Source of the DNA: JAWXBM01 sp964602895
GTDB taxonomy: Bacteria; Pseudomonadota; Gammaproteobacteria; Xanthomonadales; SZUA-36
Assembly: GCA_964602895.1 (NCBI GenBank)
Contig: CAZRTG010000066.1
Location: 1 to 16,352, forward strand
Direction: 5' to 3'
Length of the DNA: 16,352 nt
Made by a program: the position numbers and the translations under genes. Under the pieces are notes generated by a model. That model saw only the letters and a program-made list of their open reading frames with translations. It did not search any database and was not told where the DNA came from. Shown piece by piece: positions 7,639 through 15,419 of this stretch (positions are counted from its first letter, which is position 1; every line of letters starts with the position of its first letter).

Positions 7639-10040
7639 CAGTCGGCCTCCACGCTGATTGGACCAACCGCTGCGCCCAATGTACGGGTCAGACACGTCGC
7701 GCTGCGCAACCAGACGGCACCGGTTGGCACAATCGGACTTATCCGAACTTCAGTTTCAACAGAATGCTCACCCTGGCGTACGCGAGCCCGGCCACCGTCG
7801 ACCAAACCCAAACGCTTTGCATCAGCGGCATTCAGGCCAACAAACTGACTTTCCGCATGGACGGTCTGTTGCAGCGCCAACGAGCGCCGACACAGGGCGT
7901 CAACAGAAAACATCGGTATCTCACCGACGCGGACCAGCCCGTCTTTTTCAGCTTTTGCAACTTCAAACCTGAAGCAGTCGGCATGCTCCAGCGCAGATTG
8001 ATCTTTGGCATGAATCTGGCCGTTCATTTCAGTCTGCAGATCGGCCAGGCTGACCTGGGCAAAGCCTTCCAACTGCATCTCACCACCCAATTGGCGCAAA
8101 ATCTTCCAACCGGGCCGCGTGTCACCGCTACTGCGCCCGGCGGCTGCGAAATCATAGCTGTCACCATCCAGGTTGACCATGCTGCCTTCAGACTCGGCAA
8201 CCGGTGCACAGGGCAACAACACATCCGCGACTTCTCGCACACCGTCACTGACAAAAGAACAGGCGGCAACCACGCCGTTCGCCGCGCGCAGGGTCTGCAT
8301 GACCTGCGCCGGGTTATTGCAATCGTATTCCGGTTCAATATCCCATAGCAGCCAACTCTGTTCAGGCTCAGCCATAAAATCACCAAAGCTGACAGTACTG
8401 CCGCTGGGTATTCCGCCCGGACCGCGGTGGGGAACAGAACCTGCCAACCAGGCACCATGCGAATTGGCACCGTGGGGCAGAAAATTCAGCGAACTGCCAC
8501 TGGCCTCAGCAATCCAGGCGGCCAATTGACGCAAGGCTCCCGCTTGATGATGAGCCATCGCCAACTGTCCTAAAAACACCACGGATAGTTCCGCATTGAT
8601 CAGTTGTTCAGCAATCGAATTCTGCGGTTCGCTTGCATCTTTTGCCTGGCATAAAGCAGTAATCCAGGCCGGTAATTCAAGCCCTTTTATTTTTCCAACG
8701 GCTGCTGCAACCCCGGCCAGTTCGGCCAACATCTGTTGCGGGGCAACGATCAGGGTTTGTTTCAGATCAAAAACAAACTCCCAATCCAGTGGATTGATAG
8801 CTGAAATAATCGCGCCTTTTCGCAGCCAGGCTTTGCGCAACCTATGGCCCAGTATGGGTGCTTCATGACGGATGTTGCTACCCACCAGCAATACCGATTG
8901 CGCGTTCTCCAACCCGGCAATTTTCATATCGAATTGTGGAGCTTTCGCTGCTTGTGCATCGTCAGAAAAATCCTGTTCGCGCAAACGATGCTCGATGCGG
9001 TGACTGCCCAGACTGCGAATCAAACGCTGCGCCAGATAATGTTCTTCGGTTGCTGCAGACGGCGAAATCAGCGCACTGATTTTTGAGTCATTTTTCTGAC
9101 CTGCCTGCAGAATTTCCACTGCTTTTGCCAGGGCCTGTTCCCAGCTGACTTCAAGCCATTGGCCATTCTGCCTGATCTGCGGGGTGGTCAAACGGTCTTC
9201 CGAATACAGGCCCATTACGCTGTAACGGTCCCGGTCGGATAGCCAGGTTTCGTTGGTTTTTTCGTTTTCCCTGGGTACCGTGCGCAGCAATTTGCCTCGG
9301 TTGGCATGGTAGTAAACCAACGAACCCACACCATCGTGTGTAGCCACTGATGCACGGGCTACCAGCTCCCAGGCACGTGCCGCAAAACGAAATGGTTTGT
9401 TGGTCAAAGCGCCCACCGGACAAAGATCGATGATATTGCCGGACAACTCCGAATCTATGCTGTTCTCTACACAGGTGCCGATTTCCAGACGATCACCCCG
9501 ATCCACGCCACCCATTTCAGAGGTGCCTGCAATTTCTTCCAGGAAGCGTATACAGCGGGTGCAATGGATACAGCGGGTCATATCGCTATGGATCAATGAA
9601 CCCATGTTTGTGTCTTTGACCACACGCTTGCGTTCAGTGAAGCGCGAAACAGAACGGCCATAAGCCATCGCCAGATCCTGCAGTTCGCACTCACCACCCT
9701 GGTCGCAGATCGGGCAATCCAGCGGATGGTTGATCAACAAAAATTCCATCACACCGTGTTGTGCATCCACCGCGCGACGGGAAGTGGTGTATACCTTCAT
9801 GCCTTCCATTACCGGTGTGGCACATGCCGGCATGGGCTTGGGTGCTTTTTCTACATCGACCAGACACATGCGGCAATTGGCCGCAATGGTCAATTTCTTG
9901 TGGTAACAAAAGCGGGGTATCTCGATACCCACCTTGTCAGTGGCCTCGATAATCATCGAACCCTTGGGCGCCTGTATGGGCTTGCCATCGACTTCGATAT
10001 TGACCATGTCATCGGCTGGCTTGCTTATTTCTGCGCTCAT
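7638..10040 (-). CDS. nuoG: NADH-quinone oxidoreductase subunit G (Fe-S, no N7 site)
   Basis: NuoG is the largest peripheral subunit (800 aa), relaying electrons from NuoE/F towards NuoI. The N-terminus is a 2Fe-2S domain with Cys45, 56, 59 and 73 (cluster N1b). Next is the His/Cys motif of N5 (His105, Cys109, 112, 118), then the N4 ligands Cys157, 160, 163 and 207. The rest is the catalytically silent molybdopterin-oxidoreductase-like domain. The four cysteines that bind the off-path cluster N7 in E. coli (about 228-263) are missing; residues 220-260 here contain no cysteine, as in mitochondria and many other bacteria. The ATG overlaps the nuoF stop as ATGA and has AGGGG 8 bases upstream. 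A second ATG at codon 12 is possible but less well placed. Confidence 0.97.
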   Translation of the reverse strand: MSAEISKPADDMVNIEVDGKPIQAPKGSMIIEATDKVGIEIPRFCYHKKLTIAANCRMCLVDVEKAPKPMPACATPVMEGMKVYTTSRRAVDAQHGVMEFLLINHPLDCPICDQGGECELQDLAMAYGRSVSRFTERKRVVKDTNMGSLIHSDMTRCIHCTRCIRFLEEIAGTSEMGGVDRGDRLEIGTCVENSIDSELSGNIIDLCPVGALTNKPFRFAARAWELVARASVATHDGVGSLVYYHANRGKLLRTVPRENEKTNETWLSDRDRYSVMGLYSEDRLTTPQIRQNGQWLEVSWEQALAKAVEILQAGQKNDSKISALISPSAATEEHYLAQRLIRSLGSHRIEHRLREQDFSDDAQAAKAPQFDMKIAGLENAQSVLLVGSNIRHEAPILGHRLRKAWLRKGAIISAINPLDWEFVFDLKQTLIVAPQQMLAELAGVAAAVGKIKGLELPAWITALCQAKDASEPQNSIAEQLINAELSVVFLGQLAMAHHQAGALRQLAAWIAEASGSSLNFLPHGANSHGAWLAGSVPHRGPGGIPSGSTVSFGDFMAEPEQSWLLWDIEPEYDCNNPAQVMQTLRAANGVVAACSFVSDGVREVADVLLPCAPVAESEGSMVNLDGDSYDFAAAGRSSGDTRPGWKILRQLGGEMQLEGFAQVSLADLQTEMNGQIHAKDQSALEHADCFRFEVAKAEKDGLVRVGEIPMFSVDALCRRSLALQQTVHAESQFVGLNAADAKRLGLVDGGRARVRQGEHSVETEVRISPIVPTGAVWLRSATCLTRTLGAAVGPISVEAD

Positions 10041-11332
10041 ACCGCCAACCCCTGCTGCTCATCAACCATGGAGCGACCATGGTTCACATAATATTCAAAT
10101 TCAGGCCAGAAATGACGTAACATGCCCTGCACCGGCCAGGCTGCAGCTTCACCAAAAGCGCAAATAGTGTGCCCTTCGATCTGACCTGCTGCCGAGCGCA
10201 ACAGCTCCAGATCACCGGCTTTACCTTTACCGTCCACAATGCGTTGCAACATACGGTGCATCCAGCCCGTACCTTCCCGGCAAGGCGTACATTGACCACA
10301 GGACTCCATATGGTAAAAACGTGAAATGCGGGTACAGGCTTTGACCATGCAGGTGGAGTCATCCATGACGATAACGGCACCTGAACCCAGGCCGGAACCG
10401 GCTTTACTCAGGGAGTCATAATCCATGGTGCATTCCATGATGATCTCGCCAGGCAAGACCGGCATGGAAGAACCACCCGGAATAACACCTTTCAAAGTGC
10501 GCCCTGGCCTCAGGCCACCTGCAATTTCCAGCAATTCTGAAAATGGGGTGCCCAATGGAATTTCGAAGTTGCCCGGGTTTTGCACATGGCCCGACACAGA
10601 AAACACTTTGGGCCCACCGTTGTTGGGCTTGCCGATTTTAAGAAACCAATCCGAACCGTTGCGCATGATATGCGGTACAGAGGCCAGAGTTTCTGTGTTA
10701 TTGATGGTGGTGGGCTTGCCATACAAACCAAAATTGGCAGGAAAAGGCGGTTTGAACCGGGGCAGACCTTTCTTCCCTTCCAGCGACTCCATCAAGGCCG
10801 TCTCTTCACCACAAATGTACGCACCCGCACCCAGCACGCCATAAATATCCATGTCGATACCGGAACCCAGAATATTCTTGCCCAGCAAACCTTCAGCGTA
10901 AGCGTCTTTGAGTGCCTGTTCAAAATGCTCAAAAGGTTCGTGATGAAATTCACCGCGCAAATAGTTGTATCCCACCGTGGCACCCATGGCATAGCCGGCG
11001 ATGGCAATACCCTCGATCACTGCATGCGGATTGAATCGCAGTATGTCCCGGTCGTGACAGGTACCCGGCTCGGACTCATCAGAATTACACAGAATGTATT
11101 TTTGCCCGGGTGCCGAGCGTGGCATAAAGCTCCATTTCAGTCCGGTAGGAAAGCCGGCGCCACCACGGCCACGCAAAGCAGAATCCTTCACTGTATCGAT
11201 GATTTTCTCCTGTGGTGTTTTTTCCAGCAGGATTTTGCGCCACGCCTTGTAACCGTCAATGGAAAGATAAGTCTCCAGCGACCATGGTATGTCCGCGTGC
11301 TGCGTAGTGAATACGACCTTATGCCCTGACAT
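10037..11332 (-). CDS. nuoF: NADH-quinone oxidoreductase subunit F (NADH/FMN binding)
   Basis: NuoF oxidises NADH: it binds NADH and FMN and passes electrons to 4Fe-4S cluster N3. From the ATG at 11332 it has 431 aa. The glycine-rich NADH/FMN site RGRGGAGFPTGLKW is at about 54-67, a second FMN-contact motif GAGAYICGEETALMESLEG at 168-186, and the N3 ligands are Cys345, 348, 351 (in ESCGQCTPCREG) and Cys391. The start gives the family N-terminus MSGHKVVF and lies 13 bases after the nuoE stop, with GAGGA about 10 bases upstream. The open frame running back to 11410 overlaps nuoE and is not family-like. The 3' end overlaps nuoG by 4 bases. Confidence 0.98.
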   Translation of the reverse strand: MSGHKVVFTTQHADIPWSLETYLSIDGYKAWRKILLEKTPQEKIIDTVKDSALRGRGGAGFPTGLKWSFMPRSAPGQKYILCNSDESEPGTCHDRDILRFNPHAVIEGIAIAGYAMGATVGYNYLRGEFHHEPFEHFEQALKDAYAEGLLGKNILGSGIDMDIYGVLGAGAYICGEETALMESLEGKKGLPRFKPPFPANFGLYGKPTTINNTETLASVPHIMRNGSDWFLKIGKPNNGGPKVFSVSGHVQNPGNFEIPLGTPFSELLEIAGGLRPGRTLKGVIPGGSSMPVLPGEIIMECTMDYDSLSKAGSGLGSGAVIVMDDSTCMVKACTRISRFYHMESCGQCTPCREGTGWMHRMLQRIVDGKGKAGDLELLRSAAGQIEGHTICAFGEAAAWPVQGMLRHFWPEFEYYVNHGRSMVDEQQGLAV

Positions 11333-11345
11333 GCTCGTTAATTCC

Positions 11346-11867
11346 TCAGTCCAGTCCGTCCAGGATGTTATCAATGGATTGCTCATCCAGCTTTTCGTGG
11401 TAATGGCCATCCACCATCATCATGGGCGCGCCACAACAGGCGGCCAGGCACTCTTCTTCATCAATCAGCGTGATGCGACCATCGGCCGTGGTTTCACCCA
11501 GGCGAATGCCGAGTTTATTCTCGATGCGCTTCACCACGTCTTCCGCACCGTTTAACCAGCAGGAAATATTGGTACAGATATTCACCCTGTGCCGGCCTAC
11601 CGGATGCAACACAAACATGGAATAGAATGTGGCCACTTCGTGTGCCCATACCGGTGGCAATTCCAGATAAGCCGCAACAGCCTCAATCATTTCACGACTC
11701 AACCAGCCACCGTTCTGTTCCTGCGCGGCAATCAAAGCCTGAATCATGGCCGAACGTTTGTTTTCGGCGGGGAACTTCGCTACCCAATGATCAATGGTTT
11801 GCCTGGTTTCAGCCGACAACAGGCCACTGTCAATTTCTCTTTGTGCGCTGGATTGTGTTCTGGTCAT
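11346..11867 (-). CDS. nuoE: NADH-quinone oxidoreductase subunit E
   Basis: NuoE is the thioredoxin-fold 2Fe-2S subunit (24-kDa/Nqo2 homologue) that holds cluster N1a beside the FMN of NuoF. It is 173 aa. The ligands are visible as Cys98 and Cys103 (in CTNISC) and Cys140 and Cys144 (in CLAACCGAP), the family spacing C-x4-C and C-x3-C. An N-terminal helical bundle precedes them, with the conserved HEVATFYSMF at 76-85. The ATG overlaps the nuoD stop by one base (TAATG) and has a GAGGTGGAT ribosome site inside the end of nuoD, which suggests coupled translation. Confidence 0.98.
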   Translation of the reverse strand: MTRTQSSAQREIDSGLLSAETRQTIDHWVAKFPAENKRSAMIQALIAAQEQNGGWLSREMIEAVAAYLELPPVWAHEVATFYSMFVLHPVGRHRVNICTNISCWLNGAEDVVKRIENKLGIRLGETTADGRITLIDEEECLAACCGAPMMMVDGHYHEKLDEQSIDNILDGLD

Positions 11868-13120
11868 TAGCGATCCACCTCACCAAATACCAGGTCCTGG
11901 GAACTGATGATGGCAACTACATCCGATAACATATGGCCGCGAGTCATCTCATCAAAAGAAGCCAAATGAGCAAAGCCCGGCGCTCGCAAATGCACCCTGA
12001 ACGGTTTGTTTGCACCATCGGAAGCCAGATAGCAGCCGAACTCGCCTTTCGGCGCTTCGATGGCAACATAAGTCTCGCCCGCCGGCACACAGTAACCTTC
12101 AGTGAAAAGTTTGAAGTGGTGAATCAGGGCTTCCATGTCTTCCTTCATCTCTTCACGAGTGGGTGGAATGACTTTGAAGTTTTTCAACATAACCGGACCC
12201 GGATTGGCTCGCAGCCACTTGACACATTGCAGAATAATGCGGGCGCTCTGACGCATTTCCTCAACGCGAACCAGATAACGGTCATAGCAGTCGCCGTTCA
12301 CACCTACCGGGATATCAAAATCCACCTGGTCATACATGGCGTACGGCTGTTTCTTGCGCAGATCCCACTCGATACCGGATCCGCGCAACATGGGGCCAGT
12401 AAAGCCCAGTTGCAGTGCTCTTTCAGGAGAAACGACACCGATATTGACGGTACGCTGTTTCCAGATGCGGTTTTCAGTCAGCAGTGCTTCATACTCATCG
12501 ATACGATCAGGAATGTCGCGGATGAATGCCTCGACAAAATCCAGCATGGTGCCTTCACGCCATTCATTTTTTCGTTTCAGGGCCTTGCCTTTGGTCCAGC
12601 GTGATTCCTTGTAAACCGGCATCGTCTGAGGCAGGTCACGGTACACACCACCAGGACGGTAGTAGGTGGCATGCATACGCGCACCGGACACCGCCTCGTA
12701 CAAATCCATGACCATTTCCCGTTCACGGAAGCAATACAGGAAAACCGTCATTGCGCCCAGGTCGAGCGCAGACGCACCCAGCCACATCAGGTGATTGGAA
12801 AAGCGCGTCAGTTCATCGAACATCGTGCGTATCCATTGAGCGCGGACCGGTGCTTCCACACCCAGCAATTGCTCAATGGCCAGAACGTAAGCGTGCTCGT
12901 TACACATCATGGAAACGTAATCAAGCCGGTCCATATAACCAATAGACTGGTTAAACGGCTTGCTTTCAGCCAGCTTTTCGGTAGCCCGGTGCAGCAAGCC
13001 CACATGAGGATCGGCGCGCACGACGGTTTCGCCATCCATTTCCAGCACCAGGCGCAGCACACCGTGGGCTGCCGGATGCTGTGGGCCGAAGTTCATGGTG
13101 TAATTGCGAATTTCAGCCAT
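11867..13120 (-). CDS. nuoD: NADH-quinone oxidoreductase subunit D
   Basis: NuoD (49-kDa/Nqo4 homologue, related to the large subunit of NiFe hydrogenases) forms the quinone-reduction site with NuoB and NuoH. It is 417 aa from the ATG at 13120, the normal size for an unfused NuoD. The quinone-site motif NFGPQHPAAHG is at 10-20, with His19, and Tyr68 lies in MDRLDYVSMMCNEHAY; these correspond to His38 and Tyr87 of the Thermus protein. The start overlaps the end of nuoC by 8 bases (ATGGCTGA). The open frame continues to 13234 inside nuoC, but those extra 38 residues are not family-like. A separate NuoD argues against a Pseudomonas or enteric origin, where NuoC and NuoD are fused. Confidence 0.98.
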   Translation of the reverse strand: MAEIRNYTMNFGPQHPAAHGVLRLVLEMDGETVVRADPHVGLLHRATEKLAESKPFNQSIGYMDRLDYVSMMCNEHAYVLAIEQLLGVEAPVRAQWIRTMFDELTRFSNHLMWLGASALDLGAMTVFLYCFREREMVMDLYEAVSGARMHATYYRPGGVYRDLPQTMPVYKESRWTKGKALKRKNEWREGTMLDFVEAFIRDIPDRIDEYEALLTENRIWKQRTVNIGVVSPERALQLGFTGPMLRGSGIEWDLRKKQPYAMYDQVDFDIPVGVNGDCYDRYLVRVEEMRQSARIILQCVKWLRANPGPVMLKNFKVIPPTREEMKEDMEALIHHFKLFTEGYCVPAGETYVAIEAPKGEFGCYLASDGANKPFRVHLRAPGFAHLASFDEMTRGHMLSDVVAIISSQDLVFGEVDR

Positions 13121-13868
13121 TGTCTTTAGCCTTGCCCTGATTCTCTGACGCAGCCCCGGCGGCCAGGTCAATATCGTCTGGCTGGTAACGGTTGTCTTTG
13201 CGTATGACTCTTGGCACCAGTACCCGTGGTTCAATTTCTACGGGCTCATAAACCACGCGTTTCTTCTCGCTGTCATAACGAACCGCGACGTTGCCAATCA
13301 ACGGGAAATCCTTGCGGAAGGGGTGTCCGATAAAACCGTAATCGGTCAGCAGCCGGCGCAAATCCGGGTGACCTTCAAAAACGATACCGAAGAGATCAAA
13401 AGCTTCGCGCTCATACCAGTCGACTGAATTCCATATATCGGTAAGGCTGGGAATAATCGGCATGCCTTCATCGGGAGCAAAACAGTGCAGCCTCAAACGC
13501 CTGTTGTGCTGCAGGGATAACAGGTGAACTACCACTGCAAACCGTTGTGTAACCTGACGGGCTTCGGGACGCTCTGCCCAGGTGAAACGGCCAGGCCCCA
13601 GGCCCTCTACGCCACGACTGAATCCTTCAAAAGTTGCTTCGGTTGTTTCCCATTCGGTTTGTCCATAACTCAGATAATCCACGCCACAAAGGTCGGTCAG
13701 TTGTTCATAGGCAAATAGCGGATTTTCACGCAGAATGCGACAACACTCCAGCCAGTTTTCCGGAGTAATTTCAAGAGTGGCAATACCGCGTTGGAAATCT
13801 TTGACCACCGCCCGTTCACCCAGATGGGTGGCAAACAATTCCGTGAGTGCCTTGGTGGGATCGTTCAT
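13113..13868 (-). CDS. nuoC: NADH-quinone oxidoreductase subunit C
   Basis: NuoC (30-kDa/Nqo5 homologue) is a structural subunit of the quinone-proximal peripheral arm without cofactors. It is 251 aa. The signature region is clear: WYEREAFDLFGIVFEGHPDL (151-170), RRLLTDYGF and HPFRKDFPL (to 190). Compared with shorter NuoC proteins there is a loop of about 35 residues (near 68-103, containing EGFSRGVEGLGPGRF) before the core; I recall a similar loop in Xanthomonas-type proteins. The C-terminal tail is hydrophilic. The ATG lies 4 bases after the nuoB stop, and its ribosome site is weak, so coupling to nuoB is likely. Confidence 0.97.
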   Translation of the reverse strand: MNDPTKALTELFATHLGERAVVKDFQRGIATLEITPENWLECCRILRENPLFAYEQLTDLCGVDYLSYGQTEWETTEATFEGFSRGVEGLGPGRFTWAERPEARQVTQRFAVVVHLLSLQHNRRLRLHCFAPDEGMPIIPSLTDIWNSVDWYEREAFDLFGIVFEGHPDLRRLLTDYGFIGHPFRKDFPLIGNVAVRYDSEKKRVVYEPVEIEPRVLVPRVIRKDNRYQPDDIDLAAGAASENQGKAKDNG

Positions 13869-13872
13869 GCGA

Positions 13873-14406
13873 TTACCGCGCTATCGTGTTGGTACGGCGG
13901 ATTTTTGCCTGCAACTGCAGAATGCCAAACACCAGGGCTTCCGCCGTTGGCGGGCAACCGGGCACATAGATATCTACCGGAACAATGCGATCGCAGCCAC
14001 GCGTCACAGCATAGGAATAGTGGTAATAACCCCCACCGTTGGCACAGGAACCCATGGAAATCACCCATTTGGGGTCCGCCATCTGGTCGTATACCTTGCG
14101 CAAAGCTGGCGCCATTTTATTGCACAGGGTACCGGCAACAATCATCACATCCGATTGTCGCGGACTGGGCCGGAAAATAACACCGTAACGATCCAGGTCA
14201 TAGCGCGCTGCGCCAGCCTGCATCATCTCTACTGCGCAACAGGCCAGACCAAAGGTTACCGGCCACATGGAGCCCGTACGCGCCCAGTTGATCAATGTAT
14301 CCAGTGAAGTGGTTACAACCCCACGCTCAAGCAAAGGGTTGGTATCGGGGTTGGGCCGCAGGATGTCTTCTACATCGGCAACGGGAACCGGGTTAATTAC
14401 TCCCAT
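13873..14406 (-). CDS. nuoB: NADH-quinone oxidoreductase subunit B
   Basis: NuoB (PSST/Nqo6 homologue) holds 4Fe-4S cluster N2, the last electron carrier, which reduces quinone at the NuoB/NuoD interface. From the ATG at 14406 it has 177 aa. The cluster ligands are visible: the adjacent pair Cys56-Cys57 (in GLACCAVEMM), Cys121 (in GSCANGGGYY) and Cys151 (in VPGCPPTAEAL). The frame is open to a TTG at 14427, seven codons earlier, but the ATG has an AAAGG ribosome site 9 bases upstream and the better family N-terminus. The gene then overlaps the end of nuoA by 10 bases. Confidence 0.97.
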   Translation of the reverse strand: MGVINPVPVADVEDILRPNPDTNPLLERGVVTTSLDTLINWARTGSMWPVTFGLACCAVEMMQAGAARYDLDRYGVIFRPSPRQSDVMIVAGTLCNKMAPALRKVYDQMADPKWVISMGSCANGGGYYHYSYAVTRGCDRIVPVDIYVPGCPPTAEALVFGILQLQAKIRRTNTIAR

Positions 14407-14753
14407 TCGAGGGCGCCTTTTTTCCAACAGAAAAAGAATCCGATAAGCAGTTCAATTGCAAAAATAATCATGGCAATCAATCCGGTCACACCCAGGTTGT
14501 CCAGTGCCAGTGCCCAGGGAATGAAAAATGCAATTTCCAGGTCAAAGATGATGAACAAAATGGCGACCAGATAGTAACGGACATCAAACTTGCTGCGTGT
14601 ATCCTCAAAGGCCTCGAAACCACACTCATAGGGTGAAAGCTTTTCGCTGTCCGGGGTACGCGGGCCAAGCAGCCCACCTATCGACAGCAATACGACACCC
14701 AGAATTGTGGATACAGCGATAAAAACAAGGATAGGGAAATATTCTGCGAGCAT
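14397..14753 (-). CDS. nuoA: NADH-quinone oxidoreductase subunit A
   Basis: NuoA (ND3 homologue) is a three-helix membrane subunit at the junction of the peripheral and membrane arms. It is 118 aa, slightly shorter than E. coli NuoA. The family loop YECGFEAF (42-49, with the conserved Cys44 next to the quinone cavity) and the helix FDVRYYLVAILFIIFDLEIA (56-75, with Asp71 and Glu73) are present. It is the first nuo gene and starts only 21 bases after the CCA end of tRNA-Leu. It has no convincing ribosome site: the bases before the ATG are GGTATACGAGC. The start codon sits in the middle of the perfect palindrome CGAGCATGCTCG (14747-14758). Confidence 0.97.
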   Translation of the reverse strand: MLAEYFPILVFIAVSTILGVVLLSIGGLLGPRTPDSEKLSPYECGFEAFEDTRSKFDVRYYLVAILFIIFDLEIAFFIPWALALDNLGVTGLIAMIIFAIELLIGFFFCWKKGALEWE

Positions 14754-14774
14754 GCTCGTATACCGTTATGTCAA

Positions 14775-14859
14775 TGGTGCCCAAGGCCGGACTCGAACCG
14801 GCACGGCTTTCGCCACTACCCCCTCAAGATAGCGTGTCTACCAATTCCACCACTTGGGC
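14775..14859 (-). tRNA. leuU: tRNA-Leu (GAG)
   Basis: This is a complete 85-base leucine tRNA with an encoded CCA end. The acceptor strands GCCCAAG and CTTGGGC pair over 7 bases. The anticodon loop is TTGAGGG with anticodon GAG (plus-strand bases 823-825 after 14000), reading CTC and CTT codons. A long variable arm (GGC-GAAA-GCC) marks it as a class II tRNA. The T-arm is GCCGG-TTCGAGT-CCGGC, and A at the discriminator position agrees with leucine identity. It sits 20 bases after the secG stop and 21 bases before nuoA. The secG-tRNA-Leu(GAG) pairing is also found in E. coli (leuU). No promoter is visible directly upstream, so it is probably cut out of a longer transcript. Confidence 0.97.
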
Positions 14860-14879
14860 TTGCAAAAGGAAAAACCAGA

Positions 14880-15395
14880 TCAGGAACCGTCAGATTCCGA
14901 TCCCGAGGCAGGATCATTCTGGTTAACATCCGTCGTTGCCGAGCCTTTACCAATGGATGGAAGATCTTCAACCGCTTCCATACCCGAGGAAACGGAAGTA
15001 TCTGCCTGCTCTTCTGCACCGGATTGCATGTTTGCCTGATCAGCAGGCTGAGCTTCATCAATCCCGTCCAGAATGGCCAATCCAGGATCAGCTGCATCAA
15101 CTTCAACCGAAGTCGTAACGGCTGGCACAGTTCCAAGCACACCCAAATCTGTTTCAGGAGCTGTGGACATACGCGAAACCAGAACGGCCATCAGCAAACT
15201 GATGGTACAAAACAAGGTGGCCAAAACCCAGGTGGTGCGGGTGAGGAAATTACCTGCACCACGGGCACCGAATACGGTACCTGATGCACCGCTACCAAAA
15301 GCGGCACCGGCAGTTGCACCCGCACCCTTCTGCACCAGAATCAGTGCCACCATGGCAATGGCGATCAACACATAAAAAATATTCAAAGCTTGCAT
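14880..15395 (-). CDS. secG: Protein-export membrane protein SecG
   Basis: SecG is a small subunit of the SecYEG translocon that stimulates SecA-driven protein export across the inner membrane. The protein is 171 aa, longer than typical SecG (about 110-130). It shows the family layout: a first membrane helix at about 3-21, the glycine/alanine-rich loop GAGATAGAAFGSGASGTVFG (24-43), then GARGAGNFLTRTTW leading into a second helix (about 54-75). The remaining ~95 residues are hydrophilic, very acidic and rich in Ser, Asp and Glu, with a single Lys. The start is 24 bases after the tpiA stop, with GGACGAG as a moderate ribosome site, so it is probably cotranscribed with tpiA. Confidence 0.95.
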   Translation of the reverse strand: MQALNIFYVLIAIAMVALILVQKGAGATAGAAFGSGASGTVFGARGAGNFLTRTTWVLATLFCTISLLMAVLVSRMSTAPETDLGVLGTVPAVTTSVEVDAADPGLAILDGIDEAQPADQANMQSGAEEQADTSVSSGMEAVEDLPSIGKGSATTDVNQNDPASGSESDGS

Positions 15396-15419
15396 AAATT
15401 CTCGTCCAATGCGAAAGAA

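Noticed and set aside
11933..12604. Plus-strand open frame of 223 aa
   Set aside because: It is antisense to nuoD, whose frame is intact and family-typical throughout.
13121..13234. 38-residue N-terminal extension of nuoD
   Set aside because: The extension overlaps nuoC and does not resemble NuoD; the ATG at 13120 gives the standard N-terminus and length. Similar upstream extensions of nuoF, nuoH, nuoI and nuoJ were rejected for the same reason.
14769..14774. Perfect -35 hexamer TTGACA directly after the tRNA-Leu CCA
   Set aside because: The site 16-18 bases downstream is GCTCGC or similar, with no -10 resemblance, and would lie inside nuoA. A TATACG nearby is only 5 bases away. Not called as a promoter.
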